A stretch of 64,000 nucleotides of DNA from Lachancea kluyveri NRRL Y-12651 (Eukaryota > Ascomycota > Saccharomycetes > Saccharomycetales > Saccharomycetaceae). The position numbers were made by a program, and so were the translations under genes. Positions 46,376 to 58,458 of this stretch are shown one piece after another. The notes under the pieces are model-generated. The model was not told the origin of the DNA and did not search any database. It saw only the letters and a list, made by a program, of their open reading frames with translations. The DNA lies in the NCBI GenBank assembly GCA_000149225.2, contig CM000691.1:1178001-1242000 (forward strand), read 5' to 3'. Every line of letters begins with the position of its first letter. The stretch's first letter is position 1.

Positions 46376-48651
46376 GTTGTGCTGGTCCACAACTTCTAGT
46401 GACCTGGATACAGAAAAAAGAATGTGTAAACCAGATACAATATATTTAATACGCATAAATGCCTTTTAATAATAGTCGGCCGGTTATCTGTATTTTATAC
46501 TAAAAGAAAATCCGAAGAGAAAAGAAGAAAAATGTTATGAAACCAGCAAGGGCCGTTTTTGAGGAAATCGGGGCGTAATTTTGAGAAACAAGTCCCCAAG
46601 GTGCAATTAATGGTCACTAAAATTGAAAAGTTACTGGTCATTTGACCCTGTAAAGAAATCTGGATGCCATTCTTTTGTATTCAAATGTGGTGTAACATCC
46701 TTTCAGGCACCTTTGGAAGAGGCAGTTAACTCTTGAATCAACTTTACCCGCTACTCTTGCAATTCCAACTTGACATACCGAGTGTCAATTCTGACGCTTC
46801 TTTTATTTTGAAACAGTGACTTAATCAAATAAAATGGTGGGACGTTCTTACTTTATCATCTTTTCCTGATTGCTTCTAGCTTTGGTTAAATTCATGCTTT
46901 CAACTTGACTTCAATTGTAAATGGTTGTAGGCTTTTTTTCTCCTCCAGAGTTGGTGTTCGATTCACTTTTCATAAATCTTAATTAATGGCTATTCTTCAT
47001 GTTTCAATCGAGTGGCACTGTTCAATACACCATGACATCTTTGTATAGGCTAATATCTTTGGCTACCGATCATATAGTTTACAATGGTAGGCGTATTTCT
47101 TTACCTTTAGATTTACATATTATTGAGTAGTATGATGCAGGCCTTTAAACTGCCATTCAAAAAAGTCTGGGAGCCCACCCGGCTAGTTTGTGTTTTAAGT
47201 ACAATTTTTAAGCCGTGCAAGCACCTTCATAAACCGTGCCTTTAAAATCCTTCGTATGAACGTGGGTCTTGGGATCTAGTTCTGCCAGGAGTTTGGAGCC
47301 AGGTCCAGCTGCACGTATGCCCACTTACATGAGTACGCTTTTTTGTAACGACTAACCTCGGTAAAGGTTCCTTTGAATCCACGTTAGAAATTCCTCAGGA
47401 CGCTTCTCATTTCAACGAAATTTTGGGCTTCTTTGTTACAGCCTTTGACTATTTGTAGTTGCAACTCGATGCGGCTCGGCCGTTTATGGAGCTTTACTTG
47501 ATTGCATCAACAGTCTGATAAATTGTAAACTTCGTGGGTTGGGTTGTTCTTCTACCACCCAGGCTTAGTTTTACTATGTGTCAAGTAGGGAAATTCCTTT
47601 TATAATACTTGAAAGTTTTGCAGGACATAATTTATTCATTCACATAACGGCGCTTAACACCGCTTAAAAAAAGGTAATCAGGTCAAAAAAGTTTTACTTC
47701 ACTGTATTATACGAAATCCGGTTTTTATCAAGCCCTTCCACTCATGAGGCAGCTCAGTTTCGGTTGATATCAGCCCAGATAACCCTATATCTCGACTAAT
47801 GATGCGATAATGAAAGCACCAATGCTTGAGATGGTTGTGTTCAGGCAATATTGGTTATCAACAGCTGGACATATTTTTCTATCTTTTGTTTTGTCTTCTC
47901 TTGATTTGTCCTTTTTTTTAAAAAAATTCTTTTGAACTACGATAACACTGTATTTTGATAACATCATTAGTAAGAACCATACCAGGTACGAAGAGATTTA
48001 CGGAAAAGTTCACTTATGTTCTGAATGGGGGAAACATTCTTCAAGTCCAAACATCATCCCACCCCGTTTCTTGTCAACCTGAATATCCATAGTTCTAAAG
48101 TGGATGCGATTCCTCTGTGACAACCTACATAACCAAACCTTGCTTATAATAGTCACGGAGCCACATGGTATCAACCTTGAGCCACACGGTATCTGTCTTG
48201 AATCAATTGGACCAATAGTGACAAAACTTTTCTCAAACAATAGAATGGAAAATCTCAGATAAGCATCCATTCAGTACGGGGTGGCAGGGAAAATGACGCT
48301 GTGCTTTGCGTCTTCGCCGTAGCCAAGAGAGAACAAGGAAAGTTTACGCGAAAAATAATGTGTCAAAAAAGATGCCGCATCGCCAAGTTTTTCGCCAAGA
48401 AAGTCACGGAGAATAATTTATTATTTTTGACACATTTCTGCCAGTCACAAGAGTGTGCCCCAAACTGATGTCTCCATTGTCAATAAACTCTTTTTGCAAC
48501 TCCACCTGTCAGAAAATTGGAAAGAGCTCTTTCGTTATCGTTGGAATGAGCTCCGGTAACGAGTTATATAAGGCTAAAGAGTTTCCAATTTCCTCAGGCA
48601 CTCTTCTCTCCATCTTGATCGTAAATATTTAGTTTCCCCAATCTGTAACTC
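46376..48651. other. 2.3-kb gap before PTR2; regulatory, no gene seen
   Basis: No convincing frame is present. Possible control sites for PTR2 are CGGCTC at 47472-47477 (the amino-acid response core bound by Stp1/Stp2), GATAA near 47778 and 47805, and two tandem 21-base copies at 48158-48199. The length resembles the large, heavily regulated PTR2 promoter of S. cerevisiae, which integrates Stp1, Dal81 and Cup9. Confidence 0.45.
48158..48199. repeat. Two 21-base tandem repeats in the PTR2 promoter
   Basis: GAGCCACATGGTATCAACCTT (48158-48178, 21 bases less one when quoted as core GAGCCACATGGTATC) is followed directly by GAGCCACACGGTATC plus TGTCTT (48179-48199). The copies agree at 17 of 21 positions. 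The shared GAGCCA is TGGCTC on the other strand, one base from the Stp1 core CGGCTC. They lie ~455-495 bases before the ATG. Confidence 0.6.
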
Positions 48652-50430
48652 ATGTCGACAATAAAAAACCTATGGAACAAGACTGAGACTGAAGTGGTAG
48701 TCACTTCTTCTCCGGAAAATTCCGTGGAGAAAATAGCCAGACCTGAAAGCTTTGTTGATGTCTTAGATAAAAACCAGTACATCAACGCTGACTCTGACCA
48801 TGGTAGAGAGCCTACTGACGAGGAAATGAAAACACTTAGACATGTTTCCGAACAAATACCTGTCAGGTGCTGGTTGGTCGCGGTTGTAGAGCTGGCTGAG
48901 CGTTTCTCATATTACGGTCTATCTGCACCCTTCCAAAACTATATGCAAAACGGCCCCAACGATACTCCAAAGGGTATCCTGAATCTGAAAAACCAAGGTG
49001 CTACTGCTTTGTCCTATTTTTTCCAGTTCTGGTGTTATGTTTCTCCACTGCTTGGTGGTTTCGTGGCAGACACTTACTGGGGTAAGTATAAAACAATATG
49101 TGTAGGGACTGGTATTTATGTCGTCGGTATTTTCATCCTATTCATCACCTCCGTTCCAAGTATCACTTACTATTCAGCCTCTCTTGGTGGATTCATTACC
49201 TCTTTAATCCTTATTGGTCTTGCTACTGGCATGATCAAAGCCAACATCTCTGTATTAATTGCCGATCAGATTCCAAAGTCAAGACCGACCGTCAAGGTTC
49301 TAAAGTCTGGTGAAAGAGTGATCGAAGATCCAAATATCACTGTCCAAAATATCTTTATGTTCTTTTATCTGATGATTAACATTGGATCGTTGTCAGTTAT
49401 TGCAACTACCGAGATGGAGGCCCATATTGGTTTTTGGGCAGCTTATCTTTTGCCCTTTTGCTTTTTCTTTGTTGCTGTTTTCGTTCTTATTTTGGGTAGA
49501 AACCAATACGTTAAATTACCTGTCGGTGATAAAGTCATCTCCAAATCATTCAAAGTGTGTTGGATCGTCATGAGAAATAAATTTAGATTTGATGCTGCAA
49601 GGCCCTCTTTAAATCCAGAACTGGGTTACCCATGGTCTGACAAATTTATTGATGAAATCAAAAGAGCCATTGCAGCATGCAAAGTCTTCGTCTTCTATCC
49701 AATATATTGGGTATGTTACGGTCAGATGCTTTCAAACTTTGTATCTCAAGCAGGAATGATGGAGCTTCACGGGTTACCTAATGACTTTCTGCAAGCAATC
49801 GATTCTATTGCTCTAATTGTGTTTATCCCGATTTGTGAACGCTTCCTATACCCATTCATTAGAAGATTCACTCCTTTTAGACCGATTACCAAAATCTTCT
49901 ATGGGTTCATATTTGGTGCTTTGGCAATGGCTTGGGCAGCCGTACTCCAACATTTCATTTATAAGGCAGGTCCATGTTATTACTACCCAATGGCATGTGC
50001 TCCCGAGTACAAAAACACGCCCAATCGTATTCATATCGCATGGCAAGTCCCAGCGTACGTCCTCATTGCATTTTCTGAAATATTTGCCTCTATTACGGGT
50101 CTAGAGTACGCTTATTCCAAGGCTCCGGTATCGATGAGGTCGTTTATCATGTCGATATTCCTACTAACAACCGCGTTTGGGTCTGCTTTGGGTATTGCTC
50201 TATCATCTGTTAGCGTGAATCCTAAATTTGTGTGGACATTTTCTGGTCTAGCCGTATCATGTTTCATCGCAGGATGTTTATTCTGGGCCTTTTTCCATAA
50301 GTATAACGACACAGAAGAAGCGATGAATGCTATAGACTATGAGGAAGATGACGTTTTGAATTATGGGGTAAGCATTCACTATGACTTGGAGCCAATTGCT
50401 TCGGTGAACTCAGACAAAAGGATCACTTAA
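48652..50430 (+). CDS. PTR2: Proton-coupled di/tripeptide transporter Ptr2
   Basis: 592 residues (S. cerevisiae 601). POT/PTR family with about 12 membrane segments. The proton-coupling motif E80-L-A-E83-R84-F is present in ELAERFSYYGLSAPFQNYMQ. The family signature around GGFVADTYWGKYKTI and IGLATGMIKANISVLIADQIP is kept, and the large cytosolic loop (about 285-360) lies between segments 6 and 7. Ptr2 imports di- and tripeptides at the plasma membrane. The ATG at 48652 follows a T/C-rich leader and is the first in frame. The gene corresponds to YKR093W, which follows SRP40 in S. cerevisiae; here SSL2 through UGA4 lie between. Confidence 0.97.
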   Translation: MSTIKNLWNKTETEVVVTSSPENSVEKIARPESFVDVLDKNQYINADSDHGREPTDEEMKTLRHVSEQIPVRCWLVAVVELAERFSYYGLSAPFQNYMQNGPNDTPKGILNLKNQGATALSYFFQFWCYVSPLLGGFVADTYWGKYKTICVGTGIYVVGIFILFITSVPSITYYSASLGGFITSLILIGLATGMIKANISVLIADQIPKSRPTVKVLKSGERVIEDPNITVQNIFMFFYLMINIGSLSVIATTEMEAHIGFWAAYLLPFCFFFVAVFVLILGRNQYVKLPVGDKVISKSFKVCWIVMRNKFRFDAARPSLNPELGYPWSDKFIDEIKRAIAACKVFVFYPIYWVCYGQMLSNFVSQAGMMELHGLPNDFLQAIDSIALIVFIPICERFLYPFIRRFTPFRPITKIFYGFIFGALAMAWAAVLQHFIYKAGPCYYYPMACAPEYKNTPNRIHIAWQVPAYVLIAFSEIFASITGLEYAYSKAPVSMRSFIMSIFLLTTAFGSALGIALSSVSVNPKFVWTFSGLAVSCFIAGCLFWAFFHKYNDTEEAMNAIDYEEDDVLNYGVSIHYDLEPIASVNSDKRIT

Positions 50431-51974
50431 GATGCCTCTTTTCACGTTCTATGTAGTTGCCCACAGTGCATCCGTAACAACGTGTATACATACTATTCTC
50501 AGAGTGTTGGTCACGTTTCTCTAGAAATGTCGATTAACCTTTGGTGCCCGTGTTAGGCCGTACTTGGATTATAACACGGGCCTATGCGCAATATTTAGCT
50601 GATTCAAAAAGGAAATCCTATGATAGTAAAAATTATTCTTATGATAACTTGGAACATATTCCAACATATTGCTCAAACAGTGTTTTTTGTGCAGGAGATT
50701 GCATTACCGTATTCTAAGTGTAAAGAAATTGATTTCAGATCTCGATCACATTTAGGTAGAAGAAAGGCTCGGGTGTAAAGACAACAGAGAAATTGGCAAA
50801 AGTGTCTTGGTCATGAAAATTGTAATTTTTCTTACCCTAGTATAGCATCAGCTGTTGCCAAAGTGGCTATGAAATAAACGCTTATCTTGAAAGTATCCGA
50901 CAGTTATAGTGGAATGTTGGCTTACGAAAGCTGTGTACCTGCAAATTGCCAGTAGCCCAAAGCGGAAATAAGATCTAGGTTGTCAGTAACAAGTGAAACA
51001 TACCACCTTCTGCCAGGAGAAAAAAAATATAGATATTAAGTTTCATAGAAAGGGATGTCGAAAAGACGATGTTAAATACCAAAGTTACGCATCTCGCATC
51101 GTTACTCACTCGGTGCGGCTCAAAAAAAAAAGAAATAAAAAAAAAAAGAGGAAAACACTCAAAGACTAGGCAGTTCCATTAAAAAGTCTCTAGTCCTTTC
51201 TTCTGTGCTTCATCTCTATCCACAGCCTTGAGTTACGCGCCTATCATGTTGGGAGTATAGTTTTCAATTATAGCTGCACCGCCTGAGAGGCCAATATCAA
51301 ATTGCATGTTCTGCCCAACACTTTCTGCAGGTAGCTAATTTTTTTTAAAAAAAAACCTTATCCATGTACTCATTGGCTGTGATGTAATAATTTGGCACCT
51401 TTTATTTATCTAGCAGTACATTTTTATACAGTGACAATAATGTGAAGCTTTTCGTTTATTTCTCTGTCAGTGTTTTTAAATTTATTTTGCTGAAAGCTTT
51501 AATCTTGGTGTAAAATATACATAACTGTAAGTAAAAAATGAAACTACGAAAACAACACCCTAAACCATAGTCACCGTCCCCATTTAAAATCTATAAACCG
51601 TACAAACTCCAGTGGCATGAGCCCTGCTTTAAGAAATTAAATCCATTAATACCGTTTGTACCTGTCCCACTGATTTCTGAATCTACACGTACTAAACGAT
51701 CATATGACTCTGGCGCGGATTGCACCTGGCGCGCGGGTTATCCACTCCTGAAGTCATAAGGGATGGGATCCCTAATTTTAAAGTAATATTGCACAGAAAA
51801 CGAGTTGTGGAAAACAGAAGTTTGAAACAACAAACGCTTAGTGGACACTTTTCTAGACTGATACTTCTGTGAAACACCTCACTTTTTTTTTTACTTCTTT
51901 TCCCCACTATTAGACGTGTGTAAGAAGAATTTTTACTACCCCCGCCCCCCTTGCGTGGATTAAAGTGATACACA
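50431..51974. other. 1.5-kb spacer PTR2-ATG32; no gene seen
   Basis: AT-rich, with A-runs near 51120-51150 and 51340. Close to ATG32 the octamer CTGGCGCG occurs twice, at 51710-51717 and 51726-51733, followed by a C-rich run just before the start. No supportable gene is present. Confidence 0.4.
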
Positions 51975-53387
51975 ATGAGACAAATCAGTATGAAGAAATC
52001 ACACTCTGGAAGCGATATTCCAGACCCATCAGCATCAGGCAGTATGCCGTTTCAAAAGAGAAGCATACTAGATCCACATTTTTCAGTTTTACAACTTTTA
52101 GAAAGGAACGGATGCGAACAGGAGGAAGATGTGAACCAAGCATCTTCCCAAATTCCTGTAGAGCTGAAATCTGCTTTTAACCGCCCACTATCACCACACA
52201 AGAGATATCCGGAGGCACTGAATCAAAGCATCTCGGACTCCTGGCAGTCTATCAAAATGGTGGACTACTCGATTCTAAACTCTTTGCACGATACCTCGTC
52301 ATCCCAGGCTGTTGGTATTCTTTCGTCTTCTGACACGTCTGAAGAAGAGTTGGATCATTTGAACTCTCCTTCACCTAGTAGCCAGCAAGTTTTTCCAAAC
52401 GGCCCACCCATTAGCTTTCAAACCCAGGCCGGAGTCCTCACCGCGTCTGCCACTTTGCCCAACCCTGGTGTTTTGGAGGAGGACGACAATGAGACGGTTA
52501 CTGTCAGTCTTGCTGCTTCATCAAATTCCTTTGTAATGCCACAACTATCACTATCACAGAGGTCTCACAGGTTTGAGATCTTAGTGGTAGGAAAACCAGC
52601 GCGAAAGTTCTGGAACAATGTCCCAAAAATGTACCAGAAGATGTTTGACATCGGAGACTTCGAAAGTATTAGCGCCCCCAAAGTGTCCCATTACACTGCT
52701 GTTATGATTATATTCCAAGATACAAAAGAAGTTTCCTTTATTCTAGACTCTCTAGTAACAAAATTAGATGGGAAAGCGATAATCCCAATCTGTCAGAGAG
52801 GTCAAAAACAACAGCTAGCATCATTATTAGAGCCCTTTGTCAAGGCAAAAAAAATAAGACTGATGTTTCAGCCAACCGTGATGTCCAATCATCAAGAAAT
52901 CCATAAATTGTTACGATACCTGCACAGATTGAGTACCGAGATCGACTCTGGTTACGAGACTGATGAAACGCATTTGAAGGTGAGAAAACGCAAAAAGACT
53001 CACAAAAAAAAATCCAAAGGAACCTCAAACAGATGGGTTATTTGGGGGCTTTCACTAACTGTCGGAGTGGGCATTGGCTGTTGCATTTCATTCATATTGT
53101 CTTCATACTCATCTAGTGTTCAGATACCACATGCATCTCGAGATGATGTGGTCCTTGTCGAAGAGGTCCCTACGTTGCCCGATAAGGCTGAAGGCAATGG
53201 ACCTATAGGTCAAGTAATTACCTTGTTAAGAAAGACCGTTAAGCAATTCAACTTGGTGCTAAAGCAATTCATTTACGAACAGGTTGGTTCCTTATCTTGG
53301 ATACAAAGAGTCGGTAAAGAGTTGATCTCTGAAGATTCTGACGGTACTGTCGGCAGGGTTGCCGCGCTAGACCTGGTGTTATTGTAG
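51975..53387 (+). CDS. ATG32: Mitophagy receptor Atg32
   Basis: 470 residues (S. cerevisiae 529). It is an outer-membrane receptor that marks mitochondria for autophagy. The Atg8-interaction motif is W90-Q-S-I93 in DSWQSIKMVDYS (WQAI in S. cerevisiae). The Atg11-binding motif is I115-L-S117 in GILSSSDTSEEELDHL, with Ser residues expected to be phosphorylated by casein kinase 2. A globular pseudo-receiver domain (about 195-330) begins near RSHRFEILVVGKPARKFW. A Lys-rich stretch precedes one membrane segment at about 354-376 (WVIWGLSLTVGVGIGCCISFILSS), leaving a C-terminal tail in the intermembrane space. The start at 51975 is the first ATG. Confidence 0.95.
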   Translation: MRQISMKKSHSGSDIPDPSASGSMPFQKRSILDPHFSVLQLLERNGCEQEEDVNQASSQIPVELKSAFNRPLSPHKRYPEALNQSISDSWQSIKMVDYSILNSLHDTSSSQAVGILSSSDTSEEELDHLNSPSPSSQQVFPNGPPISFQTQAGVLTASATLPNPGVLEEDDNETVTVSLAASSNSFVMPQLSLSQRSHRFEILVVGKPARKFWNNVPKMYQKMFDIGDFESISAPKVSHYTAVMIIFQDTKEVSFILDSLVTKLDGKAIIPICQRGQKQQLASLLEPFVKAKKIRLMFQPTVMSNHQEIHKLLRYLHRLSTEIDSGYETDETHLKVRKRKKTHKKKSKGTSNRWVIWGLSLTVGVGIGCCISFILSSYSSSVQIPHASRDDVVLVEEVPTLPDKAEGNGPIGQVITLLRKTVKQFNLVLKQFIYEQVGSLSWIQRVGKELISEDSDGTVGRVAALDLVLL

Positions 53388-53856
53388 CTCTCTGTAAAGA
53401 AATAAAAACTAAGTATCTAGATAACAAGCCTTGGTGCTCAGAGGCCAAGTTCTTCAGGTTTGCAACAAAAAAAATAACAACAATAATTGGGCTTTGGTAA
53501 ATATCTCCTTCCTGCCTTCGTCCATGTCAACATTATCGCTTTTTGTGTTACATCCAATACCCCGTCTTACATTTCAAGGATTGGACGCATATCCGTAAGA
53601 TAGATGTTACAAAGATTCAGAGTGGCAAAAATTCTGAGTTGGAAGAACTTTGCTACCGATAATACTCAAGAATCGTAAGGCCTCTGTGTTAATACGTTTG
53701 CTCTCTTCTTTCTCTTTTTCTTTTTTTTTTTTCTTATATATTTTTCTTCGCCGAAAGTTCGTTCTTTGAAAATAATCGTGGATGTTCGATACATCAACTA
53801 AACAATTGAGCAGAACCCTGGATAGTAATAGCAAGAAGCTTACGGAATAACTTTGA
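53388..53856. other. 469-base spacer ATG32-SLN1
   Basis: A T/C-rich tract lies at 53700-53745. No gene is seen. A minus-strand frame of ~100 residues here overlaps the SLN1 start and is Lys/Glu low-complexity, so it is dismissed. Confidence 0.4.
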
Positions 53857-56800
53857 ATGACAGTTATCGGCCATTTGAGGTCAAAGCTAAAACCTCCCTT
53901 CAAGGTCGGCATTAGAACTCAGCTCATAGCGTTAGTTTGCGTTGTGGCACTCCTGTCATTGGTGATACTGGCTGTTACTACAGGTGTCTATTTCACCGCG
54001 AACTACAAATCCTTGAGAGCTGATCGACTACATGTTGCTGCGCAGCTGAAGTCTTCCCAAATTGATCAAAATTTGAACTACTTGTACTATCAATGCTACT
54101 GGTTGTCTACAAGAGATACATTACAAGATTCATTAATTCGCTATCGCGCAGGCAACACAACGAAAGAGAACTGGTCTGAAGCCGAGATTGTTTTGGAAAA
54201 ATTTTTGGGTTCTTCAGATTTGTTTTCTGTTGCAAGGATATATGATTCGACCTTCAAAACGGTGTTGAATGCGACAAACAACGGTAGCGGAAACCTAGTC
54301 CCAGAGCATGTGTTGACAAACTTATTTCCTTTGTCTACTGACGACCCGTTAGCTTCCTCACTGCAAACTTCGGGAATTTTAACAGATCCTGTTTTGAACG
54401 ACACGGTGTATGTCATGTCAATGTCTCTACCAATTTTTGCAAGCCCTTCAATAATGTTGACAAACTCAGAAATATCTGGCTACATAACCGTTGTTATGTC
54501 TGCGGAAAGCTTGAAAATTGTATTCAATGATACAACTGCGCTAGATAAATCCGATGTGGCTATTTTATCTGCAGAATATTCAAACCAAAGTCTACCCGTC
54601 TCCTACCATTTCGTATTTCCGCCCCACGGTGTAGGTGCTGACATTATTGACTATAGTTTTACGATTGAAAATGGAAGTTTCATTCAGTCTGCTTTCGATG
54701 ATAGGAAAAGTGGATCTGTAAAAAGAACAAGTTTTTTCTACGGAAAGGACGTTGCTGTGGGCTATTCTCCCTGTCTTTTCAAGCAAGTGCAATGGGTCGC
54801 TGTTATTTCACAGCCGGAGAATGTTTTCCTTTCACCATCAACGAGATTAACGAATATTATTATAGGTACTGCACTCGGAATTGCCGTTTTTATGTGCCTT
54901 GTAACATTCCCACTTGCCCACTGGGCAGTAAAGCCTATCGTGCGACTACAGAAAGCTACGGAGATAATTACAGCTCGCAGGGGGCTCCGATCCTACAACC
55001 AAAGTGCACCTGCAAGTAGAACCAATTCATTTCGCAAAAGACCTAGTACAAGTAGTTCGATTGGCTCTGTTTTCAGAACCATAACGGATAGACCCCATGA
55101 GAGGGACAATGGTCACAGCAATTTCGAACTGCATCACAGGACTTCGAATTCTGTCGATAGCCAAGAAGCACGAATGGAACTTGAAATATCAGGTGCCTTA
55201 CCTGACACAAATCCTACAACACCCACTTCCTATACTAATGACCAACACTCCTACAAATCCGATAATTTTGTAAACTCAACAAATTTGATTGACGCTAGAG
55301 TTCCAGTTTATGGACGTTTATTCTCAGATGAACTTTCGGAACTTACCGATACATTTAACACCATGACAGACGAGTTAGACCGTCACTATGCGTTATTAGA
55401 AGACCGGGTTCGTGCTAGAACAAAACAATTAGAAGCGGCTAAAATTGAGGCAGAAGCTGCAAACGAAGCCAAAACTGTTTTTATTGCGAATATTTCACAT
55501 GAACTAAGAACACCTTTGAATGGTATTTTAGGTATGACTGCAATCTCTATGGCAGAGAAGGATATGCAAAAGGTCCAAAATAGCTTAAAATTGATCTTTA
55601 GGTCGGGTGAATTGCTACTACATATCTTGACAGAACTTCTAACGTTCTCCAAGAATGTTTTACAGAGAACAAAACTAGAAGAAAGAAATTTCGCCATTAT
55701 GGATGTTGCTCTCCAGGTAAAATCAATTTTTGGCAAATTAGCAAAAGACCAACACGTTAACCTTTCGATAATTCTATCGCCAAACGTGATTAGAACCATG
55801 ATATTGTGGGGCGACTCAAATAGAATAATCCAAATAGTAATGAATCTAGTATCCAACGCATTGAAGTTCAGCCCTGTAGATGGTAAGGTTGGCGTCAGGA
55901 TCAAGCTATTAGGAGAATATGACGGGAAGAAAAGTAAAGACTCTAACTACAACGATGTTTTTATCAAGCCAGGAACTGAAATTCCGGATGCAAGTGCCTC
56001 AAAATCTTCTTTGTCAACCTTGGAATATACCAAAGTAGACGCTATTCAAAGGAGGCTTGCATCAAAGAGCAGTGATTCACAAAAATTAAAAGAAGAACCT
56101 ATAGCTTCTTCGGACGTAAGCAGCTCAGATGGGAAAGATGAGTCAGAGGCTGATACTGATACTGATACAGATAAAAGATCAAACAGTGAAATATCCGATT
56201 CATTATCGCTAGTATCCAGCAACAACAGTTCATATGACGATGCTATATTGCACGCGCAGTTGAGAAAGGTTCCTAGTTGTGGTAATGGCGAGGACAGTGG
56301 TGACTCGCTTGGCCGTAAGCTAGAGATCTCAAAAACATGGGTCATAGCAATCGAAGTAGAGGATACTGGTCCAGGTATTGAGCCTGCCTTGCACGAATCA
56401 GTATTTGAACCCTTTGTTCAAGGCGATCAAACGCTATCAAGGCAGTACGGAGGAACTGGACTTGGCCTTTCTATTTGTAGGCAATTGGCCAAGATGATGA
56501 AGGGTACGATGAAACTAGAATCTAAGGTAGGTGTTGGTAGTAAGTTTACTTTCACAGTTCCTTTAACTCAAACTAGAGAAGTTTCTTTTGATGATGTCGA
56601 GAATCCCTTTGAGGATGAGTTCAATGCGCATAGCAAAAAGAATAGAAAAGTGAAATTCAAGATGAATAAAAACTCGGGAGGAAGCAAATCCAGACCATCT
56701 GTAAATACTTCGCTGAACAGCGGCACTGATAGTACGGCAGAGAAGATGGCCTTGAGTGAAAGCGAAGTAAGTGTTGGCAGTGTTCGCGTTGACAGGCCAT

Positions 56801-57279
56801 TTTTACAAAGTACAGGCACTGCTACATCAACCAGGAGTATAACCACAGTCAAAAGCCTCGAAAGACCGTTCAAAATTTTGGTTGCAGAAGATAATAATGT
56901 CAATCAAGAAGTCGTTAAGAGAATGTTGAACTTAGAAGGTTTAAGTGACATTGATCTAGCGTGTGATGGCCAAGAGGCATTCGACAAAGTAAAGGCACTA
57001 CAAGAAGCAAACGATCATTATAGAATCATATTCATGGACGTTCAAATGCCAAGGGTCGACGGCTTATTATCTACTAAAATGATTCGTCAAGAACTACGAT
57101 ACAGCCACCCCATTGTAGCGTTAACTGCATTCGCTGATGACAGCAATATCAAGGTTTGCTTAGATTCTGGCATGAATGGCTTCTTATCAAAGCCAATAAA
57201 GAGACCCAAACTAAAATCCGTTTTATCAGAGTTTTGTCCCGATTTTGTAGAGAAGAGAAACAGCAACAAAGCTAAATAG
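53857..57279 (+). CDS. SLN1: Osmosensing hybrid histidine kinase Sln1
   Basis: 1140 residues (S. cerevisiae 1220). Order: membrane segment 1 at about 22-47, an extracellular sensor domain with many N-x-S/T sites, membrane segment 2 at about 334-356, a HAMP-like linker and coiled coil (LEDRVRARTKQLEAAKIEAEAANEAKT), then the kinase with phospho-acceptor H548 in NISHELRTPLNGILGM. The N box lies in QIVMNLVSNALKFSP, and the G boxes are VEDTGPGIEP and GGTGLGLSICRQL. An acidic Ser/Asp insert (about 690-830) splits the N box from the G boxes. The receiver domain has acidic pocket E1011/D1012, phospho-acceptor D1061 in FMDVQMPRVDG, and K1112. Sln1 signals through Ypd1 to Ssk1 (Hog1 pathway) and Skn7. 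All catalytic residues are intact. Confidence 0.98.
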   Translation: MTVIGHLRSKLKPPFKVGIRTQLIALVCVVALLSLVILAVTTGVYFTANYKSLRADRLHVAAQLKSSQIDQNLNYLYYQCYWLSTRDTLQDSLIRYRAGNTTKENWSEAEIVLEKFLGSSDLFSVARIYDSTFKTVLNATNNGSGNLVPEHVLTNLFPLSTDDPLASSLQTSGILTDPVLNDTVYVMSMSLPIFASPSIMLTNSEISGYITVVMSAESLKIVFNDTTALDKSDVAILSAEYSNQSLPVSYHFVFPPHGVGADIIDYSFTIENGSFIQSAFDDRKSGSVKRTSFFYGKDVAVGYSPCLFKQVQWVAVISQPENVFLSPSTRLTNIIIGTALGIAVFMCLVTFPLAHWAVKPIVRLQKATEIITARRGLRSYNQSAPASRTNSFRKRPSTSSSIGSVFRTITDRPHERDNGHSNFELHHRTSNSVDSQEARMELEISGALPDTNPTTPTSYTNDQHSYKSDNFVNSTNLIDARVPVYGRLFSDELSELTDTFNTMTDELDRHYALLEDRVRARTKQLEAAKIEAEAANEAKTVFIANISHELRTPLNGILGMTAISMAEKDMQKVQNSLKLIFRSGELLLHILTELLTFSKNVLQRTKLEERNFAIMDVALQVKSIFGKLAKDQHVNLSIILSPNVIRTMILWGDSNRIIQIVMNLVSNALKFSPVDGKVGVRIKLLGEYDGKKSKDSNYNDVFIKPGTEIPDASASKSSLSTLEYTKVDAIQRRLASKSSDSQKLKEEPIASSDVSSSDGKDESEADTDTDTDKRSNSEISDSLSLVSSNNSSYDDAILHAQLRKVPSCGNGEDSGDSLGRKLEISKTWVIAIEVEDTGPGIEPALHESVFEPFVQGDQTLSRQYGGTGLGLSICRQLAKMMKGTMKLESKVGVGSKFTFTVPLTQTREVSFDDVENPFEDEFNAHSKKNRKVKFKMNKNSGGSKSRPSVNTSLNSGTDSTAEKMALSESEVSVGSVRVDRPFLQSTGTATSTRSITTVKSLERPFKILVAEDNNVNQEVVKRMLNLEGLSDIDLACDGQEAFDKVKALQEANDHYRIIFMDVQMPRVDGLLSTKMIRQELRYSHPIVALTAFADDSNIKVCLDSGMNGFLSKPIKRPKLKSVLSEFCPDFVEKRNSNKAK

Positions 57280-57487
57280 CGCATGGAAAACATGCAATAC
57301 ATATTTAATAACAAATTTCCTACCATCTAACAACAGGGTCTCAAACGAGCAGAAAAAACAAAGAAAAAATAATAAACAGTCGACAACCGATAGTAGTTTA
57401 AATTACGTACTTTAAAATGTAATACAAGGCGTAAATTTGTGAGAAAAAGTAAGATCGAAATGATTCTGCAGATGAAGGCGAAATAAT

Positions 57488-58212
<725 letters not shown>

Positions 58213-58443
58213 CTTGAGTCTTGTGGTCCTGTAGCAGACTTAATGAATCAATAAACACTACTGTAGTTCCTAATTTTGACCTGCCACTTTCGAGATTGTA
58301 GATTGGAGAGTTGCAAGCCGGTGTTGCCCCACCTGCGAGTGGTTGGTGAGCATTGCGTGCGAGCGATGCAGTATAGAATCCAAACCAAAAAATTTTTTCG
58401 GAAAAATAACATCACTACACCTAAACAAATTCCAAAATACAAT

Positions 58444-58458
58444 AATGTACGGATGTAA
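58444..58458 (-). promoter_or_regulatory. Rap1-type (HOMOL1/RPG) box upstream of RPL40
   Basis: On the minus strand TTACATCCGTACATT matches the Rap1 box of ribosomal protein genes (ACATCCGTACAT). It lies ~235 bases before the RPL40 start, the usual place. The whole gap 58213-58761 is a divergent promoter shared with MLP1 and has no gene of its own. Confidence 0.65.

Noticed and set aside
46940-47000. GTTCGATTC resembling a tRNA B box
   Set aside because: The flanking bases do not form a T-arm stem and no A box or acceptor stem lies at the right distance. No tRNA was found in any spacer.
53607-53912. 101-codon minus-strand frame at the SLN1 start
   Set aside because: It overlaps the conserved SLN1 N-terminus and is largely Lys/Glu encoded by a T/C tract.
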